Below, one piece after another: positions 31,044 to 38,754 of a stretch of DNA of 54,987 bases; within the stretch, counting starts at the first letter, position 1; every line of letters begins with the position of its first letter. The notes under the pieces are model-generated. The model made no database searches. It was not told the origin of the DNA and saw only the letters and a program-made list of their open reading frames with translations. The translations under genes were made by a program, and so were the position numbers. Location of the stretch: NCBI RefSeq assembly GCF_014646135.1, contig NZ_BMMW01000008.1:1-54987 (forward strand), written 5' to 3'. The DNA comes from Nocardia camponoti (GTDB lineage: Bacteria; Actinomycetota; Actinomycetes; Mycobacteriales; Mycobacteriaceae).

Positions 31044-33301
31044 CCGCTCTGCAACTTGCGCAGGCCGGTGCCTTCCACGTCGATGTTCGGCACGATCTTT
31101 TCCAACCACGCGGGCATCCACCACGCCCACTTGCCAAGCAGCACAAGCAAAGCCGGGATCAGGACCATACGCACGACGAACGCGTCGAGCGCAACACCAA
31201 CAGCCAACGCGAAGCCCATCGACTTGGCGGTCACGTCGGATTCAAGCAGGAACGATCCAAACACCGAGATCATGATGATCGCGGCCGAGGTCACCACGCG
31301 CGCGCCGTGTTTGTACCCACGCACCACCGCGACCGTCGGCGACGCGCCTTGGACGTACTCCTCCCGCATGCGGGTAACGAGGAACACCTGGTAGTCCATT
31401 GCGAGACCAAAAACCAAGCCAATCAGCATGATTGGTAGGAAGCTCACGAGTGGGTGCGGGTCCTTGATCAGGTCGAACTTGCCCTCTTGGAAGATCAGCA
31501 CGGTCGCCCCGAACGTGGCCGCCATCGACAGTAGGAAGCCGAGGGCGGCGGTGAGCGGCACGAGAATCGACCGGAAAACCAAGATCAAGAGAATGAACGC
31601 GGCACCGGCAACAATCGCCATGTAGGGCACGATTTTGGACAGCAAAACGTGGTCGATGTCGGCGTAGATCGCGGTGGTTCCGGTGATCCCGTAGCGCAGG
31701 TGATACTGCGCGTTCAGCGCCGCCTCGTCGTTGCGGGCCTCCTGCACGAGATCCTTCGTCGACTGCGCGTTCGGGCCGGTCTTAGGAATGCCGTTGATCA
31801 GCGCGCCCGCGCCATCCTTGCTCATCACCGGCTCGGTAACGACGGCCATATCCGGGTAGGAAGCCAGCTTGTCCGACAATGCGGTCAACGCCGCTTCGCG
31901 CTGGTCAGGAGGGGTTTCGCTCAGGTCGACAGCCACCTGCAACACACCGTTCGACCCCTCGCCAAACCCTTCGGTGCGCAGGTCGTACGCCTTTCGCACG
32001 GTCGTTGTCTTAGGCATGCTGTCCTCGCCAGGCAAGCCGAGGTTCAGGTTGGTCGCGGGCCAGGCAAGCAACCCGAGCAGCACGATCGCGGCGATCATCG
32101 TGACGGCGGGGTAGTGCGCGATCACCTTCGCGACCCGGCCCCCCATCGTCGGAACGGAATCGTCGTCGGGGTCCTTTTGCGCGACGAACGGCAGCTTGGG
32201 TTTGAACAGGAAACGCCCAAACGCGCCGAGCAGCGCCGGCATGAGCGTGATCGCGGTGAGCACGGCGAACGCCGCCGCGATAGCGCCACCGAGACCCATG
32301 AACGTCAAGAACCGAACGCCGACGATCCCCAGCCCGACCAGCGCGATAATCACCGTGAGGCCAGCGAAAACGACCGCCGAGCCAGCCGTGCCAAGCGCGG
32401 TTCCTGCCGCTTCTTCCGGCGAATCCTGCACGCTCAGCTCGTGTTTGTAGCGCGAAACGATGAACAGCGCATAGTCGATCGACAGCGCGATGCCGATCAT
32501 CGACGCGAGGAAGGTCGTGAAACTCGGCACCGAAAGCACCGAGGTCGACAGGAAAATCAACGACGTCGCGGCACCAAGGCCGACGATCGCGGTGATGATC
32601 GGGACGAACGCGGCGACAATCGCACCGAACGCGATCATCATGACAATGAACGCGACGCCCATGCCGATCATCTCGGACTTGCCGCTTGGCGCTTCCTGCA
32701 CGGTCGCGATGGTGCCGCTGATCTCGACGGTCAGCCCGGCTGCACGTGCTTTGTTCCCCGCGTCGTAGGCGGCGGTACGGTCGGCATCGGTGACGTCGCC
32801 GAATTCCTTAATCGCGAACGGCACCTGGAAATAGGCAACGGTGTCGGGCATCGTCGGGTTCAACACGTTCAGCGGCGCGCCGCTACAGTCCTTCGGATCA
32901 GGTTGCGGCACAAGGCAACCCATTTCCTCGGTGGCCGCGATCGGGTTCACGATCGGCTTGGCGTGGTCAACGATGTTGAGCTGGCTGAGTTCGGTGATCA
33001 ACTCGTCGATGGCAGCCCGGTTTTTCGGCTCGGTGAGCTTCTGCCCAGCGGGCGCGCCAACCACGTACGTGCCGGTCACGGCGTCGAAGGCGAATTCGGC
33101 CGACATCCCGGGGAAGTGTTGGTCGAGGATTTCGGTCGCGCGTTCGGACGGCAGGTTGGGCATCGAGAAGTCGTCGGTCATCGGCTTCTGGAATTTCCCA
33201 CCGAGTCCGGCGAGGACCATGAAGCAAAGCAACCACACGGGCAAGACGATCCATTTGCGCCGGAAGGCGAACTTACCCCAGCGGTACAGATACACAGACA
33301 C
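31037..33301 (-). CDS. MmpL-type RND transporter A
   Basis: 754 residues of the MMPL/RND family, which exports lipids or small molecules using the proton gradient. Layout: N-terminal helix after VYLYRWGKFAFRRKW, outer domain 1, six helices, outer domain 2, six helices. The proton-relay Asp-Tyr pairs appear in SIDYALFIVSR and AMDYQVFLVTR. Outer domain 1 has a Cys pair in GCLVPQPDPKDC. The GTG at 33301 is fixed by a GAGGAGA site and alignment with paralogue B; the longer frame is unsupported. It is second in a tandem with paralogue B (156-base gap containing a terminator). Confidence 0.9.
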   Translation of the reverse strand: MSVYLYRWGKFAFRRKWIVLPVWLLCFMVLAGLGGKFQKPMTDDFSMPNLPSERATEILDQHFPGMSAEFAFDAVTGTYVVGAPAGQKLTEPKNRAAIDELITELSQLNIVDHAKPIVNPIAATEEMGCLVPQPDPKDCSGAPLNVLNPTMPDTVAYFQVPFAIKEFGDVTDADRTAAYDAGNKARAAGLTVEISGTIATVQEAPSGKSEMIGMGVAFIVMMIAFGAIVAAFVPIITAIVGLGAATSLIFLSTSVLSVPSFTTFLASMIGIALSIDYALFIVSRYKHELSVQDSPEEAAGTALGTAGSAVVFAGLTVIIALVGLGIVGVRFLTFMGLGGAIAAAFAVLTAITLMPALLGAFGRFLFKPKLPFVAQKDPDDDSVPTMGGRVAKVIAHYPAVTMIAAIVLLGLLAWPATNLNLGLPGEDSMPKTTTVRKAYDLRTEGFGEGSNGVLQVAVDLSETPPDQREAALTALSDKLASYPDMAVVTEPVMSKDGAGALINGIPKTGPNAQSTKDLVQEARNDEAALNAQYHLRYGITGTTAIYADIDHVLLSKIVPYMAIVAGAAFILLILVFRSILVPLTAALGFLLSMAATFGATVLIFQEGKFDLIKDPHPLVSFLPIMLIGLVFGLAMDYQVFLVTRMREEYVQGASPTVAVVRGYKHGARVVTSAAIIMISVFGSFLLESDVTAKSMGFALAVGVALDAFVVRMVLIPALLVLLGKWAWWMPAWLEKIVPNIDVEGTGLRKLQSGH

Positions 33302-33393
33302 GGCAGTTCTCCTCGCGGTGGGGGGAAACTTGGTCTGAGTCTGGTCCGTGGCAACCCCGATATCAAGCAACTGGCCTGCGACGAAACCGAAAT

Positions 33394-33440
33394 AAAACGA
33401 CCCCGCAACCCACCAGCGAGCGGGTTACGGGGCCGTTTAA
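33394..33440 (-). terminator. Terminator between the two MmpL genes
   Basis: On the minus strand, a 17-bp stem with two mismatches or wobbles is followed by TTTTATTT, directly after the stop of paralogue B. The downstream gene A may need read-through or its own promoter in 33302-33393. Confidence 0.75.
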
Positions 33441-33457
33441 TTTCCGGCTGGAACTAC

Positions 33458-35752
33458 TTACGAGACGTTGACCGGCTGCTTTGCGAGCAGGTCGGGCTCG
33501 CGCAGCTTGTCCAGCTTCGTCCCTTCGACGTCGATGTCGGGCAGGATGCGGTCGAGCCACGCCGGGATCCACCACGACCACTTGCCCATGATCACCAGCA
33601 GTGCGGGAACGATGATCATGCGAACGATGAACGCGTCGATCGCGACGCCGACGGCGAGCGCGAACCCGAACGACTTCGCGGTGACGTCGTTTTCCAGCAT
33701 GAACGAACCGAACACCGAGATCATGATGATCGCCGCCGCGGTCACAACGCGGGCACCGTGGTGGTAGCCCGAAACCATCGCGTCCTTCGCCGACTTCCCA
33801 TGCACGAATTCCTCACGCATGCGGGTAACGAGGAACACCTGGTAGTCCATCGCGAGACCAAATACCAAGCCAATCAACATGATTGGTAGGAAGCTGACCA
33901 GTGGCTGCGGATCGTCGATCAGGCCGAGCTTGCCCTCCTGGAAGATCAGCACGGCAGCGCCGAACGTGGCCGCCATCGACAGCAGGAAGCCGAGCGCCGC
34001 GGTGAGCGGCACGAGGATCGACCGGAAGACCAAGATCAGCAGCACGAACGCGGCACCGGCGACAATCGCCAGGTAGGGCACGATTTTCGACAGCAGCACG
34101 TGGTCGACGTCGGCGTAGATGGCCGTCGTTCCGGTGATGCCGTATTCGATGCCGTAGTCGGCCTTCAAACTCGCTTCCGCACCGCGTGCTTCGGCGACGA
34201 GATCCTTGGTGACCTGGTTGTTCGGGCCCGCCTTCGGCACGCCGTTGAGCATTGCGCCGAGCTTGGACTCGCTGTACTGCGGGGCGGTCACGTAGTCCAT
34301 GTCGGAGTAGGAAGCGAGCTTGGTGCGCAGGGCCTCAACCGCCTCGTCGCGCTTGCCTTCCGGCACATTCGCCAGGTCGGCGACGACCATCAGCACGCCA
34401 TTGCTGCCTTCACCGAAGCCTTCGGTGCGCAGCTCGTACGCCTTGCGGACCGTCGAGTGCTTTGGCTGGCTGTCCTCGCCGGGCAGGCCGAGGTTCAGGT
34501 TCACCGCGGGCGCGGCGAGCGCACCGAGCACAAGCACCGAAAGACCAAGCGCGACCCACGGGAACCGGCCGATCAGGCGTGCGAAACGCTGTCCGAGGGT
34601 GACCGACGCGGTCGGGTCTTCGGGATCGTGCCGCGCGACGAGCGGCAGCTTCGGCTTGAACAGGTACTTGCCGAAAGCGCCAAGCAACGCGGGCATGAGC
34701 GTGACGGCGGTGAGCACGGCGAACGCGGCCGCGATCGCGCCACCGAGACCCATGAAGGTGAGGAACTGCACGCCGACGATGCCAAGCGCGCCAAGCGCGA
34801 TAATCACGGTCAGACCAGCGAAAACGACGGCCGAACCAGCGGTGCCAAGGGCTGCGCCCGCGGCCTCCTCCGGCGAATCGCGCACGGTGAGTTCGTGCTT
34901 GTAGCGCGAAACGATAAACAGGGCGTAGTCGATCGACAGCGCGATGCCGATCATCGAGGCAAGGAAGGTCGTGAAGCTCGGGACTTCCATGATTGACGTG
35001 CCGAGCATGATCAACGAGGTCGCGGCACCAAGGCCGACGATCGCGGTGACGATCGGAACAACAGCGGCGACGACCGCGCCGAACGCGACCATCATCACGA
35101 CGAGCGCGACGCCCATGCCGATCAGCTCGGCTTTACCCGACGGCTGTTCCTGCTTCTGGGCGATCGAGCCGCTCATCTCGACGGTGAGGCCGGCGTTGCG
35201 CGCGTCGGCAGCGACCTTGTACGCCGCGTCGCGATGCTCGTCCTTGACGTCGGTGACCTTGGCGATGGTGAACGGAACCTGAAGCACAGAAACCGAATTC
35301 GGCGCGGTCTTGCTCAGGACGTTCACCGGCGCGCCGGAACACTTCGACGGGTCAGGGTTGGTGAGGCAGCCCATCTTGTCGGTCATGTCGAGCGGACTGG
35401 CGAGGGGCTTCTTGTGGTCGACGATGTCGAGTTCGCCGAGCTTGGTGATGAACGCGTCGATCGCGGCACGGTTGGCCGGGTCGGTGAGCTGCTGACCCGC
35501 CGGAGCGCCGATCACGTAGGTGCCAGAGACAGTGTCGAACTTGAACTGTTGGCTCATGCCAGGGAAGTGCTTGTCGAGAATCTCGTTAGCGCGGGCTGAT
35601 GGCAGCTCCGGCATGCTGAAGTCGTTGCTCATCGGCTTCGCCAGCGTTGCGCCTAGGCCGCCAAGCAGGACGAATAGCAGCAGCCAGACAGGTAACACGA
35701 TCCATTTTCGGCGGAAAGCGAACTTCCCCCAGCGATAGAGGTATACGGACAC
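33458..35752 (-). CDS. MmpL-type RND transporter B
   Basis: 764 residues, same architecture as the neighbour, including SIDYALFIVSR and AMDYQVFLVTR with their Asp-Tyr pairs and a Cys pair in GCLTNPDPSKC. The two genes are also close at DNA level (for example around 31367-31440 and 33815-33890), so they arose by tandem duplication. GTG 35752 follows a GGAGGAG site. Upstream, divergent, lies a TetR gene with a palindromic operator between them, so the pair is probably a drug- or lipid-inducible export locus. Substrate unknown; the closest general type is the YdfJ-like/actinobacterial MMPL group rather than MmpL3. Confidence 0.9.
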   Translation of the reverse strand: MSVYLYRWGKFAFRRKWIVLPVWLLLFVLLGGLGATLAKPMSNDFSMPELPSARANEILDKHFPGMSQQFKFDTVSGTYVIGAPAGQQLTDPANRAAIDAFITKLGELDIVDHKKPLASPLDMTDKMGCLTNPDPSKCSGAPVNVLSKTAPNSVSVLQVPFTIAKVTDVKDEHRDAAYKVAADARNAGLTVEMSGSIAQKQEQPSGKAELIGMGVALVVMMVAFGAVVAAVVPIVTAIVGLGAATSLIMLGTSIMEVPSFTTFLASMIGIALSIDYALFIVSRYKHELTVRDSPEEAAGAALGTAGSAVVFAGLTVIIALGALGIVGVQFLTFMGLGGAIAAAFAVLTAVTLMPALLGAFGKYLFKPKLPLVARHDPEDPTASVTLGQRFARLIGRFPWVALGLSVLVLGALAAPAVNLNLGLPGEDSQPKHSTVRKAYELRTEGFGEGSNGVLMVVADLANVPEGKRDEAVEALRTKLASYSDMDYVTAPQYSESKLGAMLNGVPKAGPNNQVTKDLVAEARGAEASLKADYGIEYGITGTTAIYADVDHVLLSKIVPYLAIVAGAAFVLLILVFRSILVPLTAALGFLLSMAATFGAAVLIFQEGKLGLIDDPQPLVSFLPIMLIGLVFGLAMDYQVFLVTRMREEFVHGKSAKDAMVSGYHHGARVVTAAAIIMISVFGSFMLENDVTAKSFGFALAVGVAIDAFIVRMIIVPALLVIMGKWSWWIPAWLDRILPDIDVEGTKLDKLREPDLLAKQPVNVS

Positions 35753-35782
35753 CCCTGCTCCTCCACTCGTTGATTTCCTTGC

Positions 35783-35807
35783 CTACCGTGCGGTAGGTAG
35801 ACTACCG
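35783..35807. promoter_or_regulatory. Overlapping palindromic operator for the TetR regulator
   Basis: CTACCG (35783-35788), CGGTAG (35791-35796) and CTACCG (35802-35807). The first two make a perfect dyad with a two-base centre, the last two a perfect dyad with a five-base centre. It lies 31 bases before the MmpL B start and about 77 before the TetR start, so binding could repress both. Confidence 0.8.
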
Positions 35808-35883
35808 ACTGCTTAAGTGGAGGGGCAACCTCAATTTAGTTAGCTGGGTCGTGGGATGAATCAGAAGGTGGGAGGATTGCCGT

Positions 35884-36477
35884 ATGGCACAGCGAAGCGT
35901 CGGCGATACCATCACGCCTGGTGGAGGCACTAAAGCCGCGATTCGTGACGCCGCGCTGAAGTTGTTCGCGGCCAAAGGATTCGAGCAGGCGAGCCTTCGC
36001 GAGGTCGCCGATATGGTGGGAATCACAAAGGCGTCGCTGTATTACCACTACGCGTCCAAGCTCGATTTGCTCGTCGCGATCATTGATCCCATCTTCGATT
36101 CGATGCGCGACGTTGTCGAAGACCTCGACACGGTCGCTTATAACCCCGATGGCGTCAGGACCGTGCTCCGCACGTACCTGCGCTCGATGATTCGCAATCG
36201 CGCGGCTGGCGCGCTGTGTATTCGCGACACGGCCGCGATCTTCAACGCGATCGCGAGTCGTTACCCCGATCTGATGGAACCCAGCCGTGAGCTGCGTAAA
36301 TGGCTCGCCGGACCAAACCCGACGGTCGAGACGCGCCTACGCGCCGCCGCCGCGCTTGAGGTGTTGAGCGTCGCGCTGCTTTCCACCGAGGTCGCGCCCG
36401 ACGCGAGCGACGACATGCTGGAGAAAATCCTGCTCGACGCGGCGACCACCGTGCTCGCCGGTACGGCAACAACGTAA
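35884..36477 (+). CDS. TetR/AcrR family regulator
   Basis: 197 residues. The N-terminal helix-turn-helix is plain (AIRDAALKLFAAKGFEQASLREVADMVGITKASLYYHYASKLDLL, about 18-62), with the usual YYHY recognition end; the C-terminal half is a helical ligand domain. ATG 35884 follows GGGAGGA. Divergent from the MmpL pair with the operator between, so it should repress them and itself until a ligand binds. The Rrf2 gene starts ten bases after its stop. Confidence 0.92.
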   Translation: MAQRSVGDTITPGGGTKAAIRDAALKLFAAKGFEQASLREVADMVGITKASLYYHYASKLDLLVAIIDPIFDSMRDVVEDLDTVAYNPDGVRTVLRTYLRSMIRNRAAGALCIRDTAAIFNAIASRYPDLMEPSRELRKWLAGPNPTVETRLRAAAALEVLSVALLSTEVAPDASDDMLEKILLDAATTVLAGTATT

Positions 36478-36480
36478 GTT
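36475..36480 (+). promoter_or_regulatory. -10 box (TAAGTT) of the Rrf2 gene, leaderless type
   Basis: TAAGTT ends six bases before GTG 36487 and contains the TAA stop of the TetR gene, so the Rrf2 gene probably has its own promoter. Confidence 0.5.
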
Positions 36481-36486
36481 CGATAC

Positions 36487-36942
36487 GTGCATATCACCGC
36501 AAGGGTGGACTACGCGGTGCGAACGCTGCTTGAGCTCGCTGCCGCGTCCGGGGAGGTCGTCAAGGCCGAAGCGATCGCGTCGGCCGCCGAGATTCCGCCG
36601 AAGGTGCTTGAGTCGGTGCTCGCCGAATTGCGCAAAGCCGAGTTGGTGCTGAGCAGGCGTGGGCCCGACGGCGGTTACCGCCTAGCGCGACCGGCCAGCG
36701 AGATTTCCATCGCGGACGTGATCCGCGCGATCGAGTCGCCGTTGGCGTCGGTGCGTGGGCAGCGACCCGAGGATGTGCGGTATCCGGGCGCGGGCGAGCC
36801 GCTGCAGCAGGTGTGGATCGCGCTGCGGGTGAATATTCGCGCCGTGTTGGAGAACGTGTCGATTGACGATGTCGCCGGAGATCGTTTGCCTGGCTTCATT
36901 TCTCAACTCACGGCTGATCCGGGAGCGTGGGCAAGGCGCTAA
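36487..36942 (+). CDS. Rrf2 family regulator without cluster cysteines
   Basis: 151 residues. Winged-helix Rrf2 fold: HITARVDYAVRTLLELA (2-18), AIASAAEIPPKVLESVLAELRKAELVLSRRG (about 29-59) and GGYRLARPASEISIADVIRAIE (about 62-83). Members that sense iron-sulfur status or NO carry three Cys in the region after this; this protein has no Cys at all, so it must sense otherwise or not at all. Followed after 78 bases by a heterodimeric ABC exporter that it may control. The local NO synthase makes the comparison with NsrR tempting, but the cysteines are missing. Confidence 0.85.
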   Translation: MHITARVDYAVRTLLELAAASGEVVKAEAIASAAEIPPKVLESVLAELRKAELVLSRRGPDGGYRLARPASEISIADVIRAIESPLASVRGQRPEDVRYPGAGEPLQQVWIALRVNIRAVLENVSIDDVAGDRLPGFISQLTADPGAWARR

Positions 36943-36958
36943 CCCGCGCTCGGGCGAG

Positions 36959-36967
36959 TTATCCACA
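36959..36967 (+). other. Single perfect DnaA box
   Basis: TTATCCACA in the Rrf2-ABC intergenic region. Alone it may be chance; see the cluster at 46812-46921. Confidence 0.5.
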
Positions 36968-37020
36968 GATTAGAAATCGCTCGCGCTTCGCCTGTGACCA
37001 GGCGGTAACCTTCGATCATT

Positions 37021-38754
37021 ATGTTGATCACCCTGCTGCGGACCTATTTGGCCCCGTATCGTGCCCAATTGGCCGGGGTCCTGGTTCTCCAGCTGATCTC
37101 GGTCATAGCCATGCTCTATTTGCCGAGCCTTAATGCCGACCTGATCGACAACGGAATCACCCAGGGCGACATCGGCTACATCTGGACCACCGGCCTGTGG
37201 ATGCTCGGGGTGAGTCTCATCCAAATCGTCGCGTCCTCGGCGTCGGTGTACCTCGGCGCGCAAGCCGCGATGGGCGCTGGTCGCGATATGCGCGGCGCGG
37301 TTTTGCATCGTGTTGAGACGTTCAGTGCGCGCGAAGTTGGCATCTTCGGCGCGCCTTCGCTCATCACGCGCTCGACTAACGACATCTCGCAGGTGCAGCT
37401 GCTGATCGTGATGTCAGTGACGATTCTGGTGATGGCACCCATCATGTGCGTCGGCGGCATCATCATGGCGTTGCGCGAAGACCTTTCGCTTTCGTGGTTG
37501 CTGCTCATCGCGGTGCCCGCGCTCGCGGTCGCGATGGGCACGATCGTGGCGAAGATGGTGCCCGGCTTCCGACAGATGCAGTCGCGCATCGACGACGTCA
37601 ACCGCGTGCTTCGTGAGCAGATCACCGGCATTCGCGTTGTCCGCGCGTTCGTGCGCGAACGGCAGGAGATCTGGCGTTTCGGGTTGGCCAACCGCGCGCT
37701 CACCGACGCTTCGCTGCGCGTTGGTCGGCTGATGGCGTTGATGTTCCCGACCGTCATGTTGATTTCGAACCTCACCGCCGTCGGCGTGATCTGGTTCGGC
37801 GGCCATCACGTGAACAACGGCACGATGCAGATCGGCTCGCTCACCGCGATGTTGTCCTACATCATGCAGATCCTGATGGCGGTGATGATGGCGTCGTTCC
37901 TCGCGATGATGGCGCCGCGTGCCGCTGTTTCGGGCGACCGGATCGGCGCTGTCCTCGAAACCGAGTCGTCGGTTGTCGAGCCCGCGCATCCGCAGCCGTT
38001 TAAGGCCAACCCGGCGCTCGTTCAGTTCGACAATGCCGAGTTCAAGTTCCCCGGCGCGGAAAAGCCGGTGCTGTGTCACGTGAGTTTCACCGTCACGCCG
38101 GGCACGACAACCGCGATCGTCGGGTCGACCGGCGCTGGCAAAACCACGCTGATCAACCTGGTTCCACGACTCATCGACGCCACCGCGGGCGCCGTCCTTG
38201 TCGGCGGGACTGACGTGCGCGAACTCGACTTGGAAGTACTGCGCAACGGCATCGGCCTCGTTCCACAGCGCGGGTACCTGTTCTCGGGAACCATCGCGAC
38301 GAACCTGCGTTACGGCAACCCTGATGCCACCGACGAACAGCTTTGGGCCGCACTCGAAGTCGCGCAAGCCGCCGACTTCGTGCGGGAAATGCCGCAGGGC
38401 CTCGACACCCCGGTCGCCCAGGGTGGAACCACCGTTTCCGGTGGTCAACGGCAGCGGTTGTGTATCGCGCGGGCCTTGGTCCGCAACCCCAATATCTACC
38501 TGTTCGACGATTCGTTCTCCGCGCTCGACGTGGCAACCGACGCGCGGCTGCGCGCCGCGCTTAAGCCCGCCGTCGCGCACGCGTCGGTGATCATCGTCGC
38601 CCAACGAATCGCGACCATTCGCGATGCCGAGCAGATCGTCGTCTTGGAAGACGGCAAGGTCGCGGGTATCGGCACGCACGACGAACTAATGCGAACCTGT
38701 TCGGAATACCGCGAGATCGTCGAGTCCCAGCTCAGTGTGGAGGAAGCTCGATGA
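37021..38754 (+). CDS. ABC exporter half, degenerate-site subunit (second pair)
   Basis: 577 residues: six-helix exporter domain (to about 310), then an ATPase with Walker A GSTGAGKTT, signature VSGGQRQRL and Walker B IYLFDDSFSALD. As in the first pair, the catalytic Glu is Asp. No ribosome site precedes ATG 37021; TAACCT at 37006-37011 could start a very short-leader transcript. Overlaps the next gene by four bases. Possibly controlled by the Rrf2 protein upstream. Substrate unknown. Confidence 0.9.
   Translation: MLITLLRTYLAPYRAQLAGVLVLQLISVIAMLYLPSLNADLIDNGITQGDIGYIWTTGLWMLGVSLIQIVASSASVYLGAQAAMGAGRDMRGAVLHRVETFSAREVGIFGAPSLITRSTNDISQVQLLIVMSVTILVMAPIMCVGGIIMALREDLSLSWLLLIAVPALAVAMGTIVAKMVPGFRQMQSRIDDVNRVLREQITGIRVVRAFVRERQEIWRFGLANRALTDASLRVGRLMALMFPTVMLISNLTAVGVIWFGGHHVNNGTMQIGSLTAMLSYIMQILMAVMMASFLAMMAPRAAVSGDRIGAVLETESSVVEPAHPQPFKANPALVQFDNAEFKFPGAEKPVLCHVSFTVTPGTTTAIVGSTGAGKTTLINLVPRLIDATAGAVLVGGTDVRELDLEVLRNGIGLVPQRGYLFSGTIATNLRYGNPDATDEQLWAALEVAQAADFVREMPQGLDTPVAQGGTTVSGGQRQRLCIARALVRNPNIYLFDDSFSALDVATDARLRAALKPAVAHASVIIVAQRIATIRDAEQIVVLEDGKVAGIGTHDELMRTCSEYREIVESQLSVEEAR

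Noticed and set aside
31649..33889. 746-codon open frame antisense to the MmpL genes
   Set aside because: It is the high-GC shadow of the two MmpL coding strands, Arg/Asp-rich with no family likeness and no start signal.
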